Shown in pieces: positions 53,676-62,759 of a stretch of DNA of 64,000 nt. The notes below the pieces were generated by a model. The model saw only the letters and a list, made by a program, of their open reading frames with translations. It did not search any database and was not told the DNA's origin. A program made the translations under genes and the position numbers. Position 1 is the first letter of the stretch. The number at the start of each line of letters is the position of its first letter. The DNA comes from an uncultured Opitutales bacterium (GTDB lineage Bacteria; Verrucomicrobiota; Verrucomicrobiia; Opitutales; UBA953): the NCBI GenBank assembly GCA_934675585.1, contig CAKUQY010000009.1:1-64000 (forward strand), given 5' to 3'.

Positions 53676-53903
53676 ATGGCAAAAGAACTCTCATTTGAAC
53701 AAGAATTAAAAAAGCTTGAAACAATTGTTGAATCGCTTGAATCGGGTGATGTTTCGTTGGCAGATTTAGTAAAACGCTACGAAGAAGGGATGACTCATCT
53801 CAAAAATTGCCAAGCAAAACTCGCAGACGCAGAATTGCGAATCCAACAACTTAAATCCGTCGATGCCGGCGGGAACGCAAAAACCGAAGACGCATCTTTT
53901 TAA
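53676..53903 (+). CDS. xseB: Exodeoxyribonuclease VII small subunit
   Basis: The 75-residue protein has the XseB signature: SFEQELKKLETIVESLESGDVSLADLVKRYEEGM (residues about 5-38), a helical hairpin that binds XseA. Exonuclease VII degrades single-stranded DNA. The large subunit gene is not in the window. It lies 3 bp before pyrF and after a hairpin downstream of rpoD. Confidence 0.92.
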   Translation: MAKELSFEQELKKLETIVESLESGDVSLADLVKRYEEGMTHLKNCQAKLADAELRIQQLKSVDAGGNAKTEDASF

Positions 53904-53906
53904 AAA

Positions 53907-54596
53907 ATGAAAACTCAACTTATTTTAGCTGTCGATTTAGAAGACAAAGAACAAGCCAAAGCCATGCTCGAAAAATTGCGCGGCAAATTGACTTACATTA
54001 AAATCGGACTCCAATTGTTCACCAAATACGGTCCCGCAATCGTCGATGAATTTGCGGCAATGGGATTCAAAATTTTTCTCGATTTAAAACTTCACGATAT
54101 TCCCAACACCGTCGCCAGCGCGATTAAAAGTTTGCGCGGCAAACCCATTGAATTGTTGACAATTCATACGCTTGGCGGGAACGCGATGATGGCAAAAGCC
54201 GTTGAAACCGCCAAAGAGGTATTGCCAAATACACGCGTGCTCGGCGTTACCGTTTTGACATCGATGGACACCGCGCAACTCAACGGAATTGGCATCGCGC
54301 GCGAACCAATGCAACAAGTCGAATTGCTCGCAAAATTGGCGGTCGCATCGGGACTCAAAGGGCTCGTTTGTTCGCCACTCGAATTGCCCGCATTGCACAA
54401 ATTTTTAGGTGAAGAAATTGCGCTCGTTACGCCTGGCATTCGTCCAAAAACAGCATCGCTTGATGATCAAAGTCGCATTATGACACCCGCCGATGCTGCC
54501 GCTGCGGGAGCATCTTACATCGTCGTAGGTCGCCCAATTCTCAAAGCCGACGATCCCGCCGCCGTTGCTTTGGCAATCCAAGCCGAGCTCGAATAA
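53907..54596 (+). CDS. pyrF: Orotidine 5'-phosphate decarboxylase
   Basis: PyrF makes UMP from OMP, the last step of de novo pyrimidine synthesis. The 229-residue TIM barrel shows AVDLEDKEQA (about 8-17), the catalytic Asp-Lys-Asp motif in FLDLKLHDIPNTV (about 58-70), LTIHTLGGNAMM (about 88-99), VTPGIRP (about 175-181) and IVVGRPIL (about 203-210). It follows xseB by 3 bp. It is a normal-length group I enzyme. Confidence 0.97.
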   Translation: MKTQLILAVDLEDKEQAKAMLEKLRGKLTYIKIGLQLFTKYGPAIVDEFAAMGFKIFLDLKLHDIPNTVASAIKSLRGKPIELLTIHTLGGNAMMAKAVETAKEVLPNTRVLGVTVLTSMDTAQLNGIGIAREPMQQVELLAKLAVASGLKGLVCSPLELPALHKFLGEEIALVTPGIRPKTASLDDQSRIMTPADAAAAGASYIVVGRPILKADDPAAVALAIQAELE

Positions 54597-54736
54597 TTGA
54601 ACGTTTTGAATTAAAAACAGAGAGTTAAAAGTTGGCACTGCCGATTTTTTTTCTCAACGAGGGAAACTAAGGTTTTTTATTTGTTGCTTGCGCGGGAACG
54701 TGGATTTTAACTTTTTTAAGTGCCGAAGGCACTAAA

Positions 54737-54760
54737 ATTGCGGGAACGCGTTCCCGCAAT
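54737..54760. repeat. Perfect 24-nt palindrome of two head-to-head repeated words
   Basis: The arm ATTGCGGGAACG is followed directly by its exact complement. There is no loop, so it would form a cruciform rather than a simple RNA hairpin. Confidence 0.85.
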
Positions 54761-55000
54761 GGCTAACCCCTACAAAAGCGAGCGAATTTTATTTCAGTTA
54801 TTTTCAAACTCGCTCATCGTCATTGTCATCGTCATAGTCGCGCGAATGCGCGTCTCGCCTGTGGGGGAAAACAAAAAAAATCAGTCCCAACGGGAGTGAA
54901 CTAAAAAACACAGGATTAGTTTCCTTTAAATTTTCCCGTAGTTTCCATAGTTGAAAAAATCCCGCGTTCCCGCAACAGCGTTCCCGCGTTCCCAAAAAAT

Positions 55001-55029
55001 TCGACAGTGTTGGCTGATTTCACTATAAT
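55001..55029 (+). promoter_or_regulatory. Promoter of the fuc operon
   Basis: TCGACA (55001-55006), a 17 bp spacer and TATAAT (55024-55029) lie 33 nt before the fucK ATG, leaving a leader of about 27 nt. Confidence 0.65.
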
Positions 55030-55062
55030 ATTTTGCAGTTAAAATTCAAAAAATCTCCAAAA

Positions 55063-56481
55063 ATGCTTACCCTCTGTCTTGATTGTGGCGCGACCAATGT
55101 TCGCGCGATGCTTGTTGATAACAACGGAAAAATCGTTGGCAAAGCGTCATCTCCTAACGCGACAATCCCCGGCGTCGAAAATCCTGATTTTCACGTTTGG
55201 GACGCGGATCGCATTTTGAATCAGCTTGAAACTTGCGCGCAAAAAGCACTCACGGGCTTGGACGCTTCGCAAGTCAAAGCCGTGACGATTACGACTTTTG
55301 GCGTTGACGGCGCGCTGGTCGATGCCGCAGGAACGCAACTTTATCCCGTGATTTCGTGGAAATGTCCGCGCACGGCGGCAGTGATGGCGAACATCGAAAA
55401 ATATTTGCCACAGGCGGAACTCAACCGCATTTCGGGCGTGGGCGCGTTCGCGTTCAATACAATTTACAAATTGATTTGGATCAAAGAAAATCGTCCAGAA
55501 TTGCTCGAAAAAGCGCACGCTTGGCTGTTTATTTCAAACTTGCTCGCGTTTCGTTTGACGGGAACGATGGCGACCGACCGCACAATGGCGGGAACGTCGC
55601 AATTAACCGATCTCGCGACGGGCGAATTTTCCGAAAAAATTCTCGGCGCGATTGGCTTGAAAAAATCGTTGTTCCCGCCAATGGTCGATGCAGGAAAAAT
55701 TATCGGGAACGTCACGCCCGAAGCCGCGAAAAAACTCGGCATTCCCGCGGGAACGCCAGTGATTTCGGCGGGACACGACACGCAGTTCGCCGTTTTCGGC
55801 TCGGGAGCGGGCAAGGACGAGCCCGTGCTTTCTTCGGGAACGTGGGAAATTTTGATGGCGCGCTCTTCTCGCGCGGTGCTTTCTCCCGAAGATTACAAAG
55901 ATGGCGCGACGGCGGAACTCGACGCCGATCCCGCGTTGAGAAATCCCGGCTTGCAATGGATTGGTTCGGGCATTATCGAATGGGTGAAAGCACTTTTTTA
56001 CAAGGGCGAAAGTTTTGATACGATGGACGCGGAAGCGGCGGAAATTCCGTCAGGAAGCAACGGTGTGAAACTCGTTCCCGACTTTCTTCCGACCGACCCG
56101 AACGGTGGCGCGATTACGGGGCTTGTACTCGGCAGAACGCGCGCGCATGTTTATCGCGCGGCGATGGAGGCGCTGACTTTCCGTTTGCGTTCCCGCCTGG
56201 CGCGACTCGAAGCCGTGGGCGGTTTCAAAAGTGAATCGCTGGTGCTTGTCGGCGGCGGTGCGCGCAATAAAATTTGGACGCAGATGCGCGCCGACATTCT
56301 CGGCATTCCCGTAAAAGTTTCAAAAGTTTCTGAAAGCACAGTTTTGGGCGCGGCGATGTTCGCGTTTGCTGGCGCGGGAGCGTTCCCGTCGCCCGAAGCC
56401 GCCCGCGAAGCCTTCGGCATCGAATATGAAACGTATTTGCCAACGAATAATTACGCAGAGATTTTGTCCCGTGCTAAATAA
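55063..56481 (+). CDS. fucK: L-fuculokinase (FGGY family)
   Basis: This 472-residue sugar kinase of the FGGY family would phosphorylate L-fuculose. It opens with LCLDCGATNVRAMLVDNNG (phosphate-1 loop, residues 4-22), has VTITTFGVDGALVDAAG, the SWKCPRTA and GHDTQFAVFGSG (about 233-244) segments, and the FGGY signature region with LVGGGARNKIWTQMRADI (about 388-405). FGGY kinases for fuculose and rhamnulose are similar; the presence of a class II aldolase and a FucU mutarotase downstream favours fuculose. The start at ATG 55063 fits the family N-terminus. The operon is split by the restriction-modification genes that follow. Confidence 0.85.
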   Translation: MLTLCLDCGATNVRAMLVDNNGKIVGKASSPNATIPGVENPDFHVWDADRILNQLETCAQKALTGLDASQVKAVTITTFGVDGALVDAAGTQLYPVISWKCPRTAAVMANIEKYLPQAELNRISGVGAFAFNTIYKLIWIKENRPELLEKAHAWLFISNLLAFRLTGTMATDRTMAGTSQLTDLATGEFSEKILGAIGLKKSLFPPMVDAGKIIGNVTPEAAKKLGIPAGTPVISAGHDTQFAVFGSGAGKDEPVLSSGTWEILMARSSRAVLSPEDYKDGATAELDADPALRNPGLQWIGSGIIEWVKALFYKGESFDTMDAEAAEIPSGSNGVKLVPDFLPTDPNGGAITGLVLGRTRAHVYRAAMEALTFRLRSRLARLEAVGGFKSESLVLVGGGARNKIWTQMRADILGIPVKVSKVSESTVLGAAMFAFAGAGAFPSPEAAREAFGIEYETYLPTNNYAEILSRAK

Positions 56482-56492
56482 CTTGATAGAAT
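56464..56492 (+). promoter_or_regulatory. Promoter of the methyltransferase gene, inside the 3' end of fucK
   Basis: TTGTCC (56464-56469), a 17 bp spacer and TAGAAT (56487-56492) end 6 nt before the ATG at 56499. Confidence 0.5.
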
Positions 56493-56498
56493 ACCTAC

Positions 56499-57773
56499 AT
56501 GACTAAACACACAATAATTAATGGCGATTGCCGTCAAATGAAGGAATTAGCAGATAATTCAGTTCATTTGATTGTTACTTCGCCACCTTATTGGCAGTTG
56601 AAAGATTATGGAAGTTCAGAACAAATTGGTTTTAACGATTCGTATGAAGAGTATGTAAACAATTTGAATTTGGTTTGGAAAGAATGTTTTCGTGTTTTGC
56701 ATGATGGTTGTCGTTTGTGTATAAACATTGGTGATCAGTTTGCGCGCTCGGTTTATTATGGACGTTATAAAGTAATTCCTATCCACTCTGAAATTATTCG
56801 TTTTTGCGAGGCGGCAGGGTTTGATTTTATGGGTCAAATTATTTGGCAAAAATCGACGACGATGAATACGACTGGTGGTGGAGCCGTGATGGGGAGTTTT
56901 CCGTTCCCGCGCAATGGTATCGTAAAATTAGATTTTGAGTATATTTTGCTTTTTAAAAAGCAGGGCAAGGCACCGATGCCAGCTTTAGAGCAAAAGAAAA
57001 ATTCAGAAATGACAAATGCAGAATGGAATACTTATTTTAGTGGTCATTGGTATTTTAATGGAGCCAAACAAGATAAGCATTTGGCGATGTTTCCAGAAGA
57101 ATTGCCAAAGCGTTTGATTAAAATGTTTTCATTTGAAGGTGAAACCATCTTGGATCCATTTTTGGGAAGTGGAACAACTGCGTTGGCTGCAAAAAATTTA
57201 GGGAGAAATTCTGTCGGCTACGAAATTAATTCAGATTTTATTCCAATAATTAAGGAAAAAATTGGCGGTAACACACTTTTGGAAACTTGCGAAATTAGAG
57301 AATTGAAACAAAATTTAACAGAAAAAGAAGAGATTTTGTCTGCGATAAAATCGTTGCCGTATCAATTTGTCGATGTTCATAAAATTGACAAAAAAATTGA
57401 TGTGAAAAAGCTACAATACGGTTCAAAAATTGATGCAAAATCTACGGGAACGCGCGAGGAGCTTTTTACGGTTAAAGAAATTATTTCGCCAGAATTATTG
57501 CGGCTTAGCAATGATTTGGTAGTGCGTTTAATTGGTGTAAAACAAGATTCACAAGTTAACGGGAACGCAATTGTGTATTTGAGAGAAAAACTTCACAAAA
57601 AACGTGTGTTTTTGCGTTATGACGAGCAAAAATACGATGCTCAAAATAATTTGTTAGTTTATCTTTATTTGGAAAATAAAACATTTGTGAATGCGCATTT
57701 GATTCGCGACAAAATGGCTCTTATCGATGACGGTATGAATTTTAAATATAAACAAAAATTTCAAAACTTGTAA
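56499..57773 (+). CDS. Type II DNA methyltransferase (N4/N6, MjaI-type system)
   Basis: The 424-residue protein is an amino-methyltransferase of the beta-class order: the catalytic motif IV TSPPYWQLKDYG (residues about 28-39) comes first and the SAM-binding motif I ILDPFLGSGTTALAAKNLG (about 213-231) later. SPPYW is usual for N4-cytosine enzymes; N6-adenine cannot be excluded. The C-terminal 150 residues are extra and may hold target recognition. The restriction enzyme gene follows by 4 bp. The base composition is visibly more AT-rich than the flanking fuc genes, a sign of transfer, yet three copies of the repeated word are already present (56902, 57446, 57560). Confidence 0.88.
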   Translation: MTKHTIINGDCRQMKELADNSVHLIVTSPPYWQLKDYGSSEQIGFNDSYEEYVNNLNLVWKECFRVLHDGCRLCINIGDQFARSVYYGRYKVIPIHSEIIRFCEAAGFDFMGQIIWQKSTTMNTTGGGAVMGSFPFPRNGIVKLDFEYILLFKKQGKAPMPALEQKKNSEMTNAEWNTYFSGHWYFNGAKQDKHLAMFPEELPKRLIKMFSFEGETILDPFLGSGTTALAAKNLGRNSVGYEINSDFIPIIKEKIGGNTLLETCEIRELKQNLTEKEEILSAIKSLPYQFVDVHKIDKKIDVKKLQYGSKIDAKSTGTREELFTVKEIISPELLRLSNDLVVRLIGVKQDSQVNGNAIVYLREKLHKKRVFLRYDEQKYDAQNNLLVYLYLENKTFVNAHLIRDKMALIDDGMNFKYKQKFQNL

Positions 57774-57777
57774 TAAT

Positions 57778-58416
57778 ATGGGAAAAGAATGGATATTAAA
57801 TAGTGCAATGAATAGATTTCAGCTTAATTTTAAGCGAAATGTCGGTCCAACTTCAGAGTCAATTAGAAAATGCTCGCCAAAATCTTTGCAAGAATGGCAA
57901 AAATTTTATTATGAAAATGTGAAAAGTGAAGCTCATATTGAAGAGCTCGGTAGAAAGCTTTATATTAAAATTAGCGAAGTGCTTCAAAAAGAAATTGTAG
58001 AAATTACCGAGCAAGATTGTATTGATTATATGAAAAATCTTGTAATCAATAGAACTTATGATGGTTATACAACTGAAATTTCAACAATTTATGGACAATT
58101 GGAGAAAATTTTAAATGTAAAAATTGAACCAGCCACAGACGAATGGGATCGTCTGTTTAATGTTGATTTTTTTATTCAAATTAGTGAAAAATTTATTGGT
58201 TTGCAAATAAAGCCAATTAATAAAGGTGTTCAAATCCCTGAAATTTTTAAAGAGTATTCATTGCAAGAAAAAACTCATAAAAATTTTACAGAAAAATTTG
58301 GAGGAAACGTTTTTTATATTTTTTCACAGAAAAATGACAATAATAAAAAAGAAATTGTAAACAAGGAAGTTTTTCCTGAAATCGAAAAAGAAATTGAGCG
58401 TTTGAAATCCCTTTAA
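57778..58416 (+). CDS. MjaI-like type II restriction endonuclease
   Basis: The 212-residue protein begins KEWILNSAMNRFQLNFKRNVG and continues with IRKCSPKSLQEWQKFYYENV, which I recognise as the MjaI family of type II endonucleases, whose founder cuts CTAG. A likely catalytic core lies around DFFIQISEKFIGLQIKPIN (about 139-157), with Asp and Gln-x-Lys spaced as in PD-(D/E)XK variants. It is paired with the methyltransferase upstream. The gene is strongly AT-rich and free of the repeated word, the mark of a recent arrival compared with the fuc genes on both sides. Specificity is inferred from the family only. Confidence 0.8.
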   Translation: MGKEWILNSAMNRFQLNFKRNVGPTSESIRKCSPKSLQEWQKFYYENVKSEAHIEELGRKLYIKISEVLQKEIVEITEQDCIDYMKNLVINRTYDGYTTEISTIYGQLEKILNVKIEPATDEWDRLFNVDFFIQISEKFIGLQIKPINKGVQIPEIFKEYSLQEKTHKNFTEKFGGNVFYIFSQKNDNNKKEIVNKEVFPEIEKEIERLKSL

Positions 58417-58440
58417 TTTTAAATTTAACCCAAAAAACTT

Positions 58441-59265
58441 ATGAGTAATAATGATTCAGACTGGTCAATCAAACCAGAACTCCCTAACTACGTTTTCCCG
58501 TGGGAAAAACACGATCCGCGTTCCCGCGAGGAAGTCGAAGCGTTTTTCAACTGCGACGAAATTCGCGTAATCAAAGAACGTATGTGCGACATCGGTCGCC
58601 GCCTTTGGAAGCGCGAATATGTTGACGGGAACGGCGGAAACATTTCCGTTCGCGTGGCTAAAAATCTTCTTCTTTGCTCGCCGACGCTTTGTTCCAAGGG
58701 CTTTATGCGTCCCGAAGACATTTGCATGGTCGATATGGAAGCGCGCCAAAAAGCTGGCATCCGTCCTTCGACGAGCGAAGTCAAAACGCACATCGCGATG
58801 ATGAAATCGGTCGGCGTTAATTCGTGTATTCACGCGCATCCGCCGCACTGCAACGCGTTTTTGTTCGCGGGAATCGTGCCACCGTCGGGCATCAATCCCG
58901 AAGCGGACATTTTCTTGGGGCACATCGCGCTCGCGCCTTACGGCACGCCTGGTTCACCCGAAACCGCTGAAGCCGTCGCCAAAGCGGCGAAGCAATCGAC
59001 CGTCGTTTTCATGGAAAATCACGGCGTAATTACGGGCGCGCGCCACGTTGAAGAGGCATATTGGTTTATGGAAAATGCGGACGCTTACAGCCGCATGGTT
59101 TTGCTCGCCGCGGGACACAAAGCGCCGCTCAATCAGGTCGGGCCGCAAGGCGTGGCGGATTTTCTCGCGATTCGCAAATCGATCGGCTATGCCGTTCCCG
59201 AAAACCAGCCGCTTTACAATATGGAAACCTTTGCTGGCTACAAAATGGGCAAGGCGGGAAAATAG
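58441..59265 (+). CDS. fucA: Class II aldolase, probably L-fuculose-1-phosphate aldolase
   Basis: The 274-residue enzyme would split L-fuculose 1-phosphate to dihydroxyacetone phosphate and lactaldehyde. The class II aldolase core is complete: GNGGNISVRV (about 61-70), the Glu of RPSTSEVKTHIAMM, the zinc-binding HAHPPH (about 138-143), and the third His in ENHGVITGARHVEEAYWFME (about 198-217). It is longer than E. coli FucA (215), with extra N-terminal residues. It lies 24 bp after the restriction gene and was probably once next to fucK. RhaD is an alternative; the FucU neighbour favours fucose. Confidence 0.85.
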   Translation: MSNNDSDWSIKPELPNYVFPWEKHDPRSREEVEAFFNCDEIRVIKERMCDIGRRLWKREYVDGNGGNISVRVAKNLLLCSPTLCSKGFMRPEDICMVDMEARQKAGIRPSTSEVKTHIAMMKSVGVNSCIHAHPPHCNAFLFAGIVPPSGINPEADIFLGHIALAPYGTPGSPETAEAVAKAAKQSTVVFMENHGVITGARHVEEAYWFMENADAYSRMVLLAAGHKAPLNQVGPQGVADFLAIRKSIGYAVPENQPLYNMETFAGYKMGKAGK

Positions 59266-59289
59266 TTTAACCTTTAATTTTTACGCAAA

Positions 59290-59709
59290 ATGTTAAAAGG
59301 AATTTCTCCGTTTATCGGTCCCGAACTTTTGAAAATTCTCGCGGAAATGGGCCACGGCGATGAAATCGTCATTTCCGACGCGCATTTTCCCGCGCACACG
59401 TTTAACGCGCGAGTTGTGCGCGCGGACGGCGTTCCCGCGGACTCGCTTTTGGCTGGTATTGTTCCGCTTTTCGAACTGGACGCTTATGCCGTTCCCGTCG
59501 TGATGATGGCTCCCGTTCCCGGCGATTCGCTCGACCCTAAGGTTGAAGAAAAATATCGCAAGGCGCTGGATTATTCTGGCGAAATCGAACGCATGGAGCG
59601 CTACGCGTTTTACGAGCGCGCGAAAAAGGCCTACGCGGTTGTCATTTCTGGCGAAACGGCAAAGTACGGGAACGTTATTTTGAAAAAAAGCGTTACACCC
59701 TGCGCTTAA
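59290..59709 (+). CDS. fucU: L-fucose mutarotase FucU
   Basis: FucU interconverts the anomers of L-fucose. The 139-residue protein matches the RbsD/FucU fold: [33 protein letters not shown] (residues about 5-37) with the conserved Asp and His residues, and the closing [22 protein letters not shown]. It is the last native gene before the high-GC block. Four copies of the repeated word fall in its 420 bp. Confidence 0.93.
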   Translation: MLKGISPFIGPELLKILAEMGHGDEIVISDAHFPAHTFNARVVRADGVPADSLLAGIVPLFELDAYAVPVVMMAPVPGDSLDPKVEEKYRKALDYSGEIERMERYAFYERAKKAYAVVISGETAKYGNVILKKSVTPCA

Positions 59710-59724
59710 CAAAATGATCATGTA

Positions 59725-61389
59725 ATGAAAAAACAATCGAAGAATCCGACGAAATACGTCTTCATCACCGGCGGCGTGGTGAGTTCCCTCGGCAAGGGTA
59801 TCACGAGCGCGTCCCTGGCGCTGCTCCTGAAGAGCCGGGGGTACAAGGTGTTCATGCAGAAGCTCGATCCATACCTGAACGTCGATCCGGGCACGATGAG
59901 CCCGTACCAGCACGGCGAGGTGTTCGTGACGGACGACGGGGCGGAGACGGACCTCGACCTCGGCCACTACGAGCGCTTCGCGGGGGTGACCTGCTCGAAG
60001 GCGTCGAACTACACGTCGGGGCGCATCTACTCGGTCGTCCTTGCGCGCGAGCGCGCGGGCGGCTACCTGGGAGGTACGGTGCAGGTGGTGCCGCACATCA
60101 CGAACGAGATCAAGGACGCCATCAAGTCCGCCGGCGAGCATGACTGCGACATCGTCCTCTGCGAGATCGGCGGCGTCTCGGGCGACATCGAGTCGCTGCC
60201 GTTCCTGGAGGCGGCGCGGCAGTTCCGCTTCGAGCAGGGCTACGACAACACGTGCTTCGTCCACCTCACGCTCGTTCCCTACCTGAAGGCGGCGGGCGAG
60301 CTGAAGACGAAGCCCTCACAGCATTCCGTCGGGCAGCTCCGCGCCATCGGCATCATCCCCGACATCCTTGTGTGCCGCACGGAGATGCCGATCCCGCAGG
60401 AACACCTTGCCAAGCTTGCGCTCTTCTGCAACGTGCGTCCCGAGCGCGTCATCGAGGAGAGGGACGTGACGGACTCCGTCTACGCGATCCCGCGCGAACT
60501 CCGCAAGCAGGGACTGGACGAAGAGGTGCTGAAGCAGCTGCACCTCGACATCTGGCCGATCAAGCACACGGTGTGGGATACGCTCGTGAAGAAGGCGACA
60601 CAGCCGAAGAAGAGCTGCACGATCGCGCTCGTCGGCAAGTACATCGCGATCCGCGACGCCTACAAGTCGGTCCACGAGGCCCTGCACCATGCGGGCATGG
60701 CGCATGACTGTAAGGTCCACGTGAAGTGCATCGAGGCGGAGGAGCTGGAGAAGAATCCGTCGCTCCTCAAGGGCGTGGACGGCATCCTCGTGCCGGGCGG
60801 CTTCGGCAGCCGCGGCGTGCCGGGCAAGTGCCTCGCGATCAAGTATGCGCGCGAACACAAGATTCCGTTCCTCGGAATCTGCCTGGGGATGCAGTGTACG
60901 GCGATCGAGTACGCGCGCGATGTCGTCGGCTGGTCGGATGCGAACTCGACGGAGTTCGATCCGAAGACGGCGCATCCCGTCATCGACCTCATGGAGACGC
61001 AGAAGGGCGTCACGCAGAAGGGCGGCACGATGCGCCTCGGCGCGTACCCGTGCGTCGTCCGGAAGGGCACACTCGCGGCGAGGCTCTACGCGCCCGCCTA
61101 CGGCGAGAAGGGCAAGGAGGACTTCACGATCTCCGAACGCCACCGCCACCGCTACGAGCTCAACTACGACTCGGAGGGCCGCAAGGCGCTGGAGGCGGCG
61201 GGGCTGAAGGTGTCCGGCACGTCGCCGGACGGCACGCTCGTCGAGATCGTCGAGCTGCCGGATCACCCGTATTTCATCGCGGGGCAGTTCCATCCCGAGT
61301 TCAAGAGCCGCCCCACCGCGCCGCACCCGCTTTTCGACGGACTCGTCGCGGCGGCACTGAAGCAGAAGCAGAAGAAGGGCGCGAAGTAG
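59725..61389 (+). CDS. pyrG: CTP synthase (high-GC block)
   Basis: PyrG aminates UTP to CTP with glutamine. In 554 residues the synthase domain has [27 protein letters not shown] (residues about 13-39) and the ATP and UTP sites. The glutaminase domain has FLGICLGMQ with the nucleophile Cys (about 389-397) and the His-Glu pair in [12 protein letters not shown] (about 519-530). From about codon 10 the gene is extremely GC-rich at third positions, unlike every gene to its left. It is intact, so the block is real bacterial DNA, but its base composition and near lack of the repeated word (one GTTCCC at 60270) say it is not from the same genome or was acquired very recently. Confidence 0.96.
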   Translation: MKKQSKNPTKYVFITGGVVSSLGKGITSASLALLLKSRGYKVFMQKLDPYLNVDPGTMSPYQHGEVFVTDDGAETDLDLGHYERFAGVTCSKASNYTSGRIYSVVLARERAGGYLGGTVQVVPHITNEIKDAIKSAGEHDCDIVLCEIGGVSGDIESLPFLEAARQFRFEQGYDNTCFVHLTLVPYLKAAGELKTKPSQHSVGQLRAIGIIPDILVCRTEMPIPQEHLAKLALFCNVRPERVIEERDVTDSVYAIPRELRKQGLDEEVLKQLHLDIWPIKHTVWDTLVKKATQPKKSCTIALVGKYIAIRDAYKSVHEALHHAGMAHDCKVHVKCIEAEELEKNPSLLKGVDGILVPGGFGSRGVPGKCLAIKYAREHKIPFLGICLGMQCTAIEYARDVVGWSDANSTEFDPKTAHPVIDLMETQKGVTQKGGTMRLGAYPCVVRKGTLAARLYAPAYGEKGKEDFTISERHRHRYELNYDSEGRKALEAAGLKVSGTSPDGTLVEIVELPDHPYFIAGQFHPEFKSRPTAPHPLFDGLVAAALKQKQKKGAK

Positions 61390-61401
61390 GAGGGACACGC
61401 C

Positions 61402-62310
61402 ATGTACGGCATCGTCGGATTCTCCAGTCACACGCAGGGCGCCTGCCGCCCGCTCGTCAACGGCCTGCGCCGGCTCGAATACCGGGGCTACGATTCGGTG
61501 GGCGTCGCCCTGGAGTCGGCGGACGACCTGCGCGTCTTCAAGCGGACGGGCAAGGTCGCCGAACTCGACAAGCTCCTCGCGCGGGAACTCCCGGAGGCCG
61601 AGCGCGGCAAGTACACGCTGAGCATCGCCCACACGCGCTGGGCGACGCACGGCCTGCCGACGGAGGCGAACGCGCACCCGCAGGTCGCGGACGGCGGGCG
61701 GCTCGCGCTCGTCCACAACGGCATCATCATCGAGAACTACGCCGCCCTGCGCGCGAAACTGGAGAAGCGGGGCTGTGTCTTCGTCTCGCAGACCGACACC
61801 GAGGTTCTTGCGCACCTCATCGCGACGTTCGATACGGGCGACTTCATGGCGGCCGTCTCGCAGGCCCTGAAGCAGGTCGAGGGCACCTATGGCCTCGCCG
61901 TCCTCTCCCGCCGCCACCCGGGCGAAATGATCGTCGCCCGCCGGGGCTCGCCGCTCATCATCGGCGTCGGCGAGGGCGTAACCGTCGTCGCGAGCGACGT
62001 CTCGGCCATCGTCTCGCATACGCGGCAGGTCGTCTACCTCGAGGACGGCGACATCGCCCGCATCACGCCGGAGGGGGCGGACATCTTCACGCTCGACAAC
62101 GCGCCCGTCGCGCGCGACGTCCAGGAGATCGAGTGGGACGCGGCGGCGGAGAAGGACGGCTACGACCATTTCATGCTCAAGGAGATCTTCGAGCAGCCCG
62201 AAGCGCTCCGCAACGCAATCCGCGGGCGGCTCGACCACGCAGGCGGCACGGCCGTCCTCGCGGGCCTCAACCTGCCGCCGCGCGAGCTCGCGACGATCCG
62301 CCGCGCCGTC
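61402..62310 (+). pseudogene. glmS: GlmS N-terminal part, truncated (high-GC block)
   Basis: Glutamine:fructose-6-phosphate aminotransferase makes glucosamine 6-phosphate. Only the glutaminase domain and linker (about 303 codons) are present; the sugar-isomerase domains are missing because similarity stops at RELATIRRAV near 62310, where ACGTS would be expected next. The first residues read MYGIVGF instead of MCGIVG, so the catalytic Cys is replaced by Tyr (TAC for TGC). A strong GGAGGG Shine-Dalgarno sits 8 bases before the ATG, unlike native genes. After the break, 16 unrelated codons run to a stop at 62352 in the next gene's DNA. Confidence 0.88.
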
Positions 62311-62312
62311 AC

Positions 62313-62759
62313 TTCCCAGGTGTCGTTGGAAATTTTGCGCGTGGCGACGTAAACGCCGCCTTGCGAAGCGGGGTCAGAAATCGCCGCCGTTCCCGTTTCC
62401 ACCAGCCAAACATCGCGGTAAATTCCGCCGAAATACGAAAAATCTAATTGTTCTTGCGGTTTTCCCGGAGGAAAATCGGGGTCGTTCGAATTGTCGCAAA
62501 TTACTCGCAGTTCGTTCCCGCGCGCTTTTAGTTTTCCCGTTACTTCGAGATGAATCGGGTGAAAGCCACCGAAGCGTTCGCCGATTTTTTCGCCGTTCAG
62601 GAAAATTTCGCTTTTGCCCATGATCGCTTCGAAATGCAGAAACTGACGGCGGTTTGTCGTTTTGAAGTCGAAGCGTTTTATGTATTCCGCGCGTCCTTGA
62701 TAATTGCTCCCGCCAGAAACTTCAAAATCTGTGACGTTCAGCGTGTGCGGCAGATTCAC
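62313..62759 (-). pseudogene. Glycoside hydrolase family 2 N-terminal fragment
   Basis: On the minus strand a frame from about 62759 encodes the sugar-binding domain of a GH2 enzyme (beta-galactosidase-like): NLPHTLNVTDFEVSGGSNYQ, YIKRFDF, IFLNGEKIGERFGGFHPIHLEVTGKL and DFSYFGGIYRDVWLVET. It stops after KISNDTWEV at about 62313, where it meets the glmS fragment. Its 5' end is also irregular: a signal-peptide-like frame from ATG 62884 or 62875 (AAGTAFGAALLIIAGTASKRA) ends at a TGA near 62756, one frame off, and part of the domain between them appears to be missing. So it may have been broken before the junction. Confidence 0.7.

Larger units (their letters stand above)
54597..55062. other. Non-coding region between pyrF and fucK
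   Basis: No credible gene is present. The stretch carries the GTGCC-GAA-GGCAC hairpin (about 54719-54732) also seen at 4947, a perfect 24-nt palindrome of two head-to-head repeated words (54737-54760), a TCATCGTCATTGTCATCG tract (about 54810-54830), a segment (about 54915-54960) related to one at 31208, three further copies of the repeated word (54960-54992) and the fuc promoter (55001-55029). Confidence 0.65.

Noticed and set aside
56499..58416. The R-M pair as the recogniser of the repeated word
   Set aside because: The MjaI family is associated with CTAG, which is unrelated to CGGGAACG, and the pair is too recent an arrival to explain a word present throughout the window.
60316..62447. 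Very long frames (573-640 residues) opposite or out of frame with pyrG and glmS
   Set aside because: High GC leaves few stop codons in wrong frames; compositions are Arg/Ala/Gly-rich and match no family.
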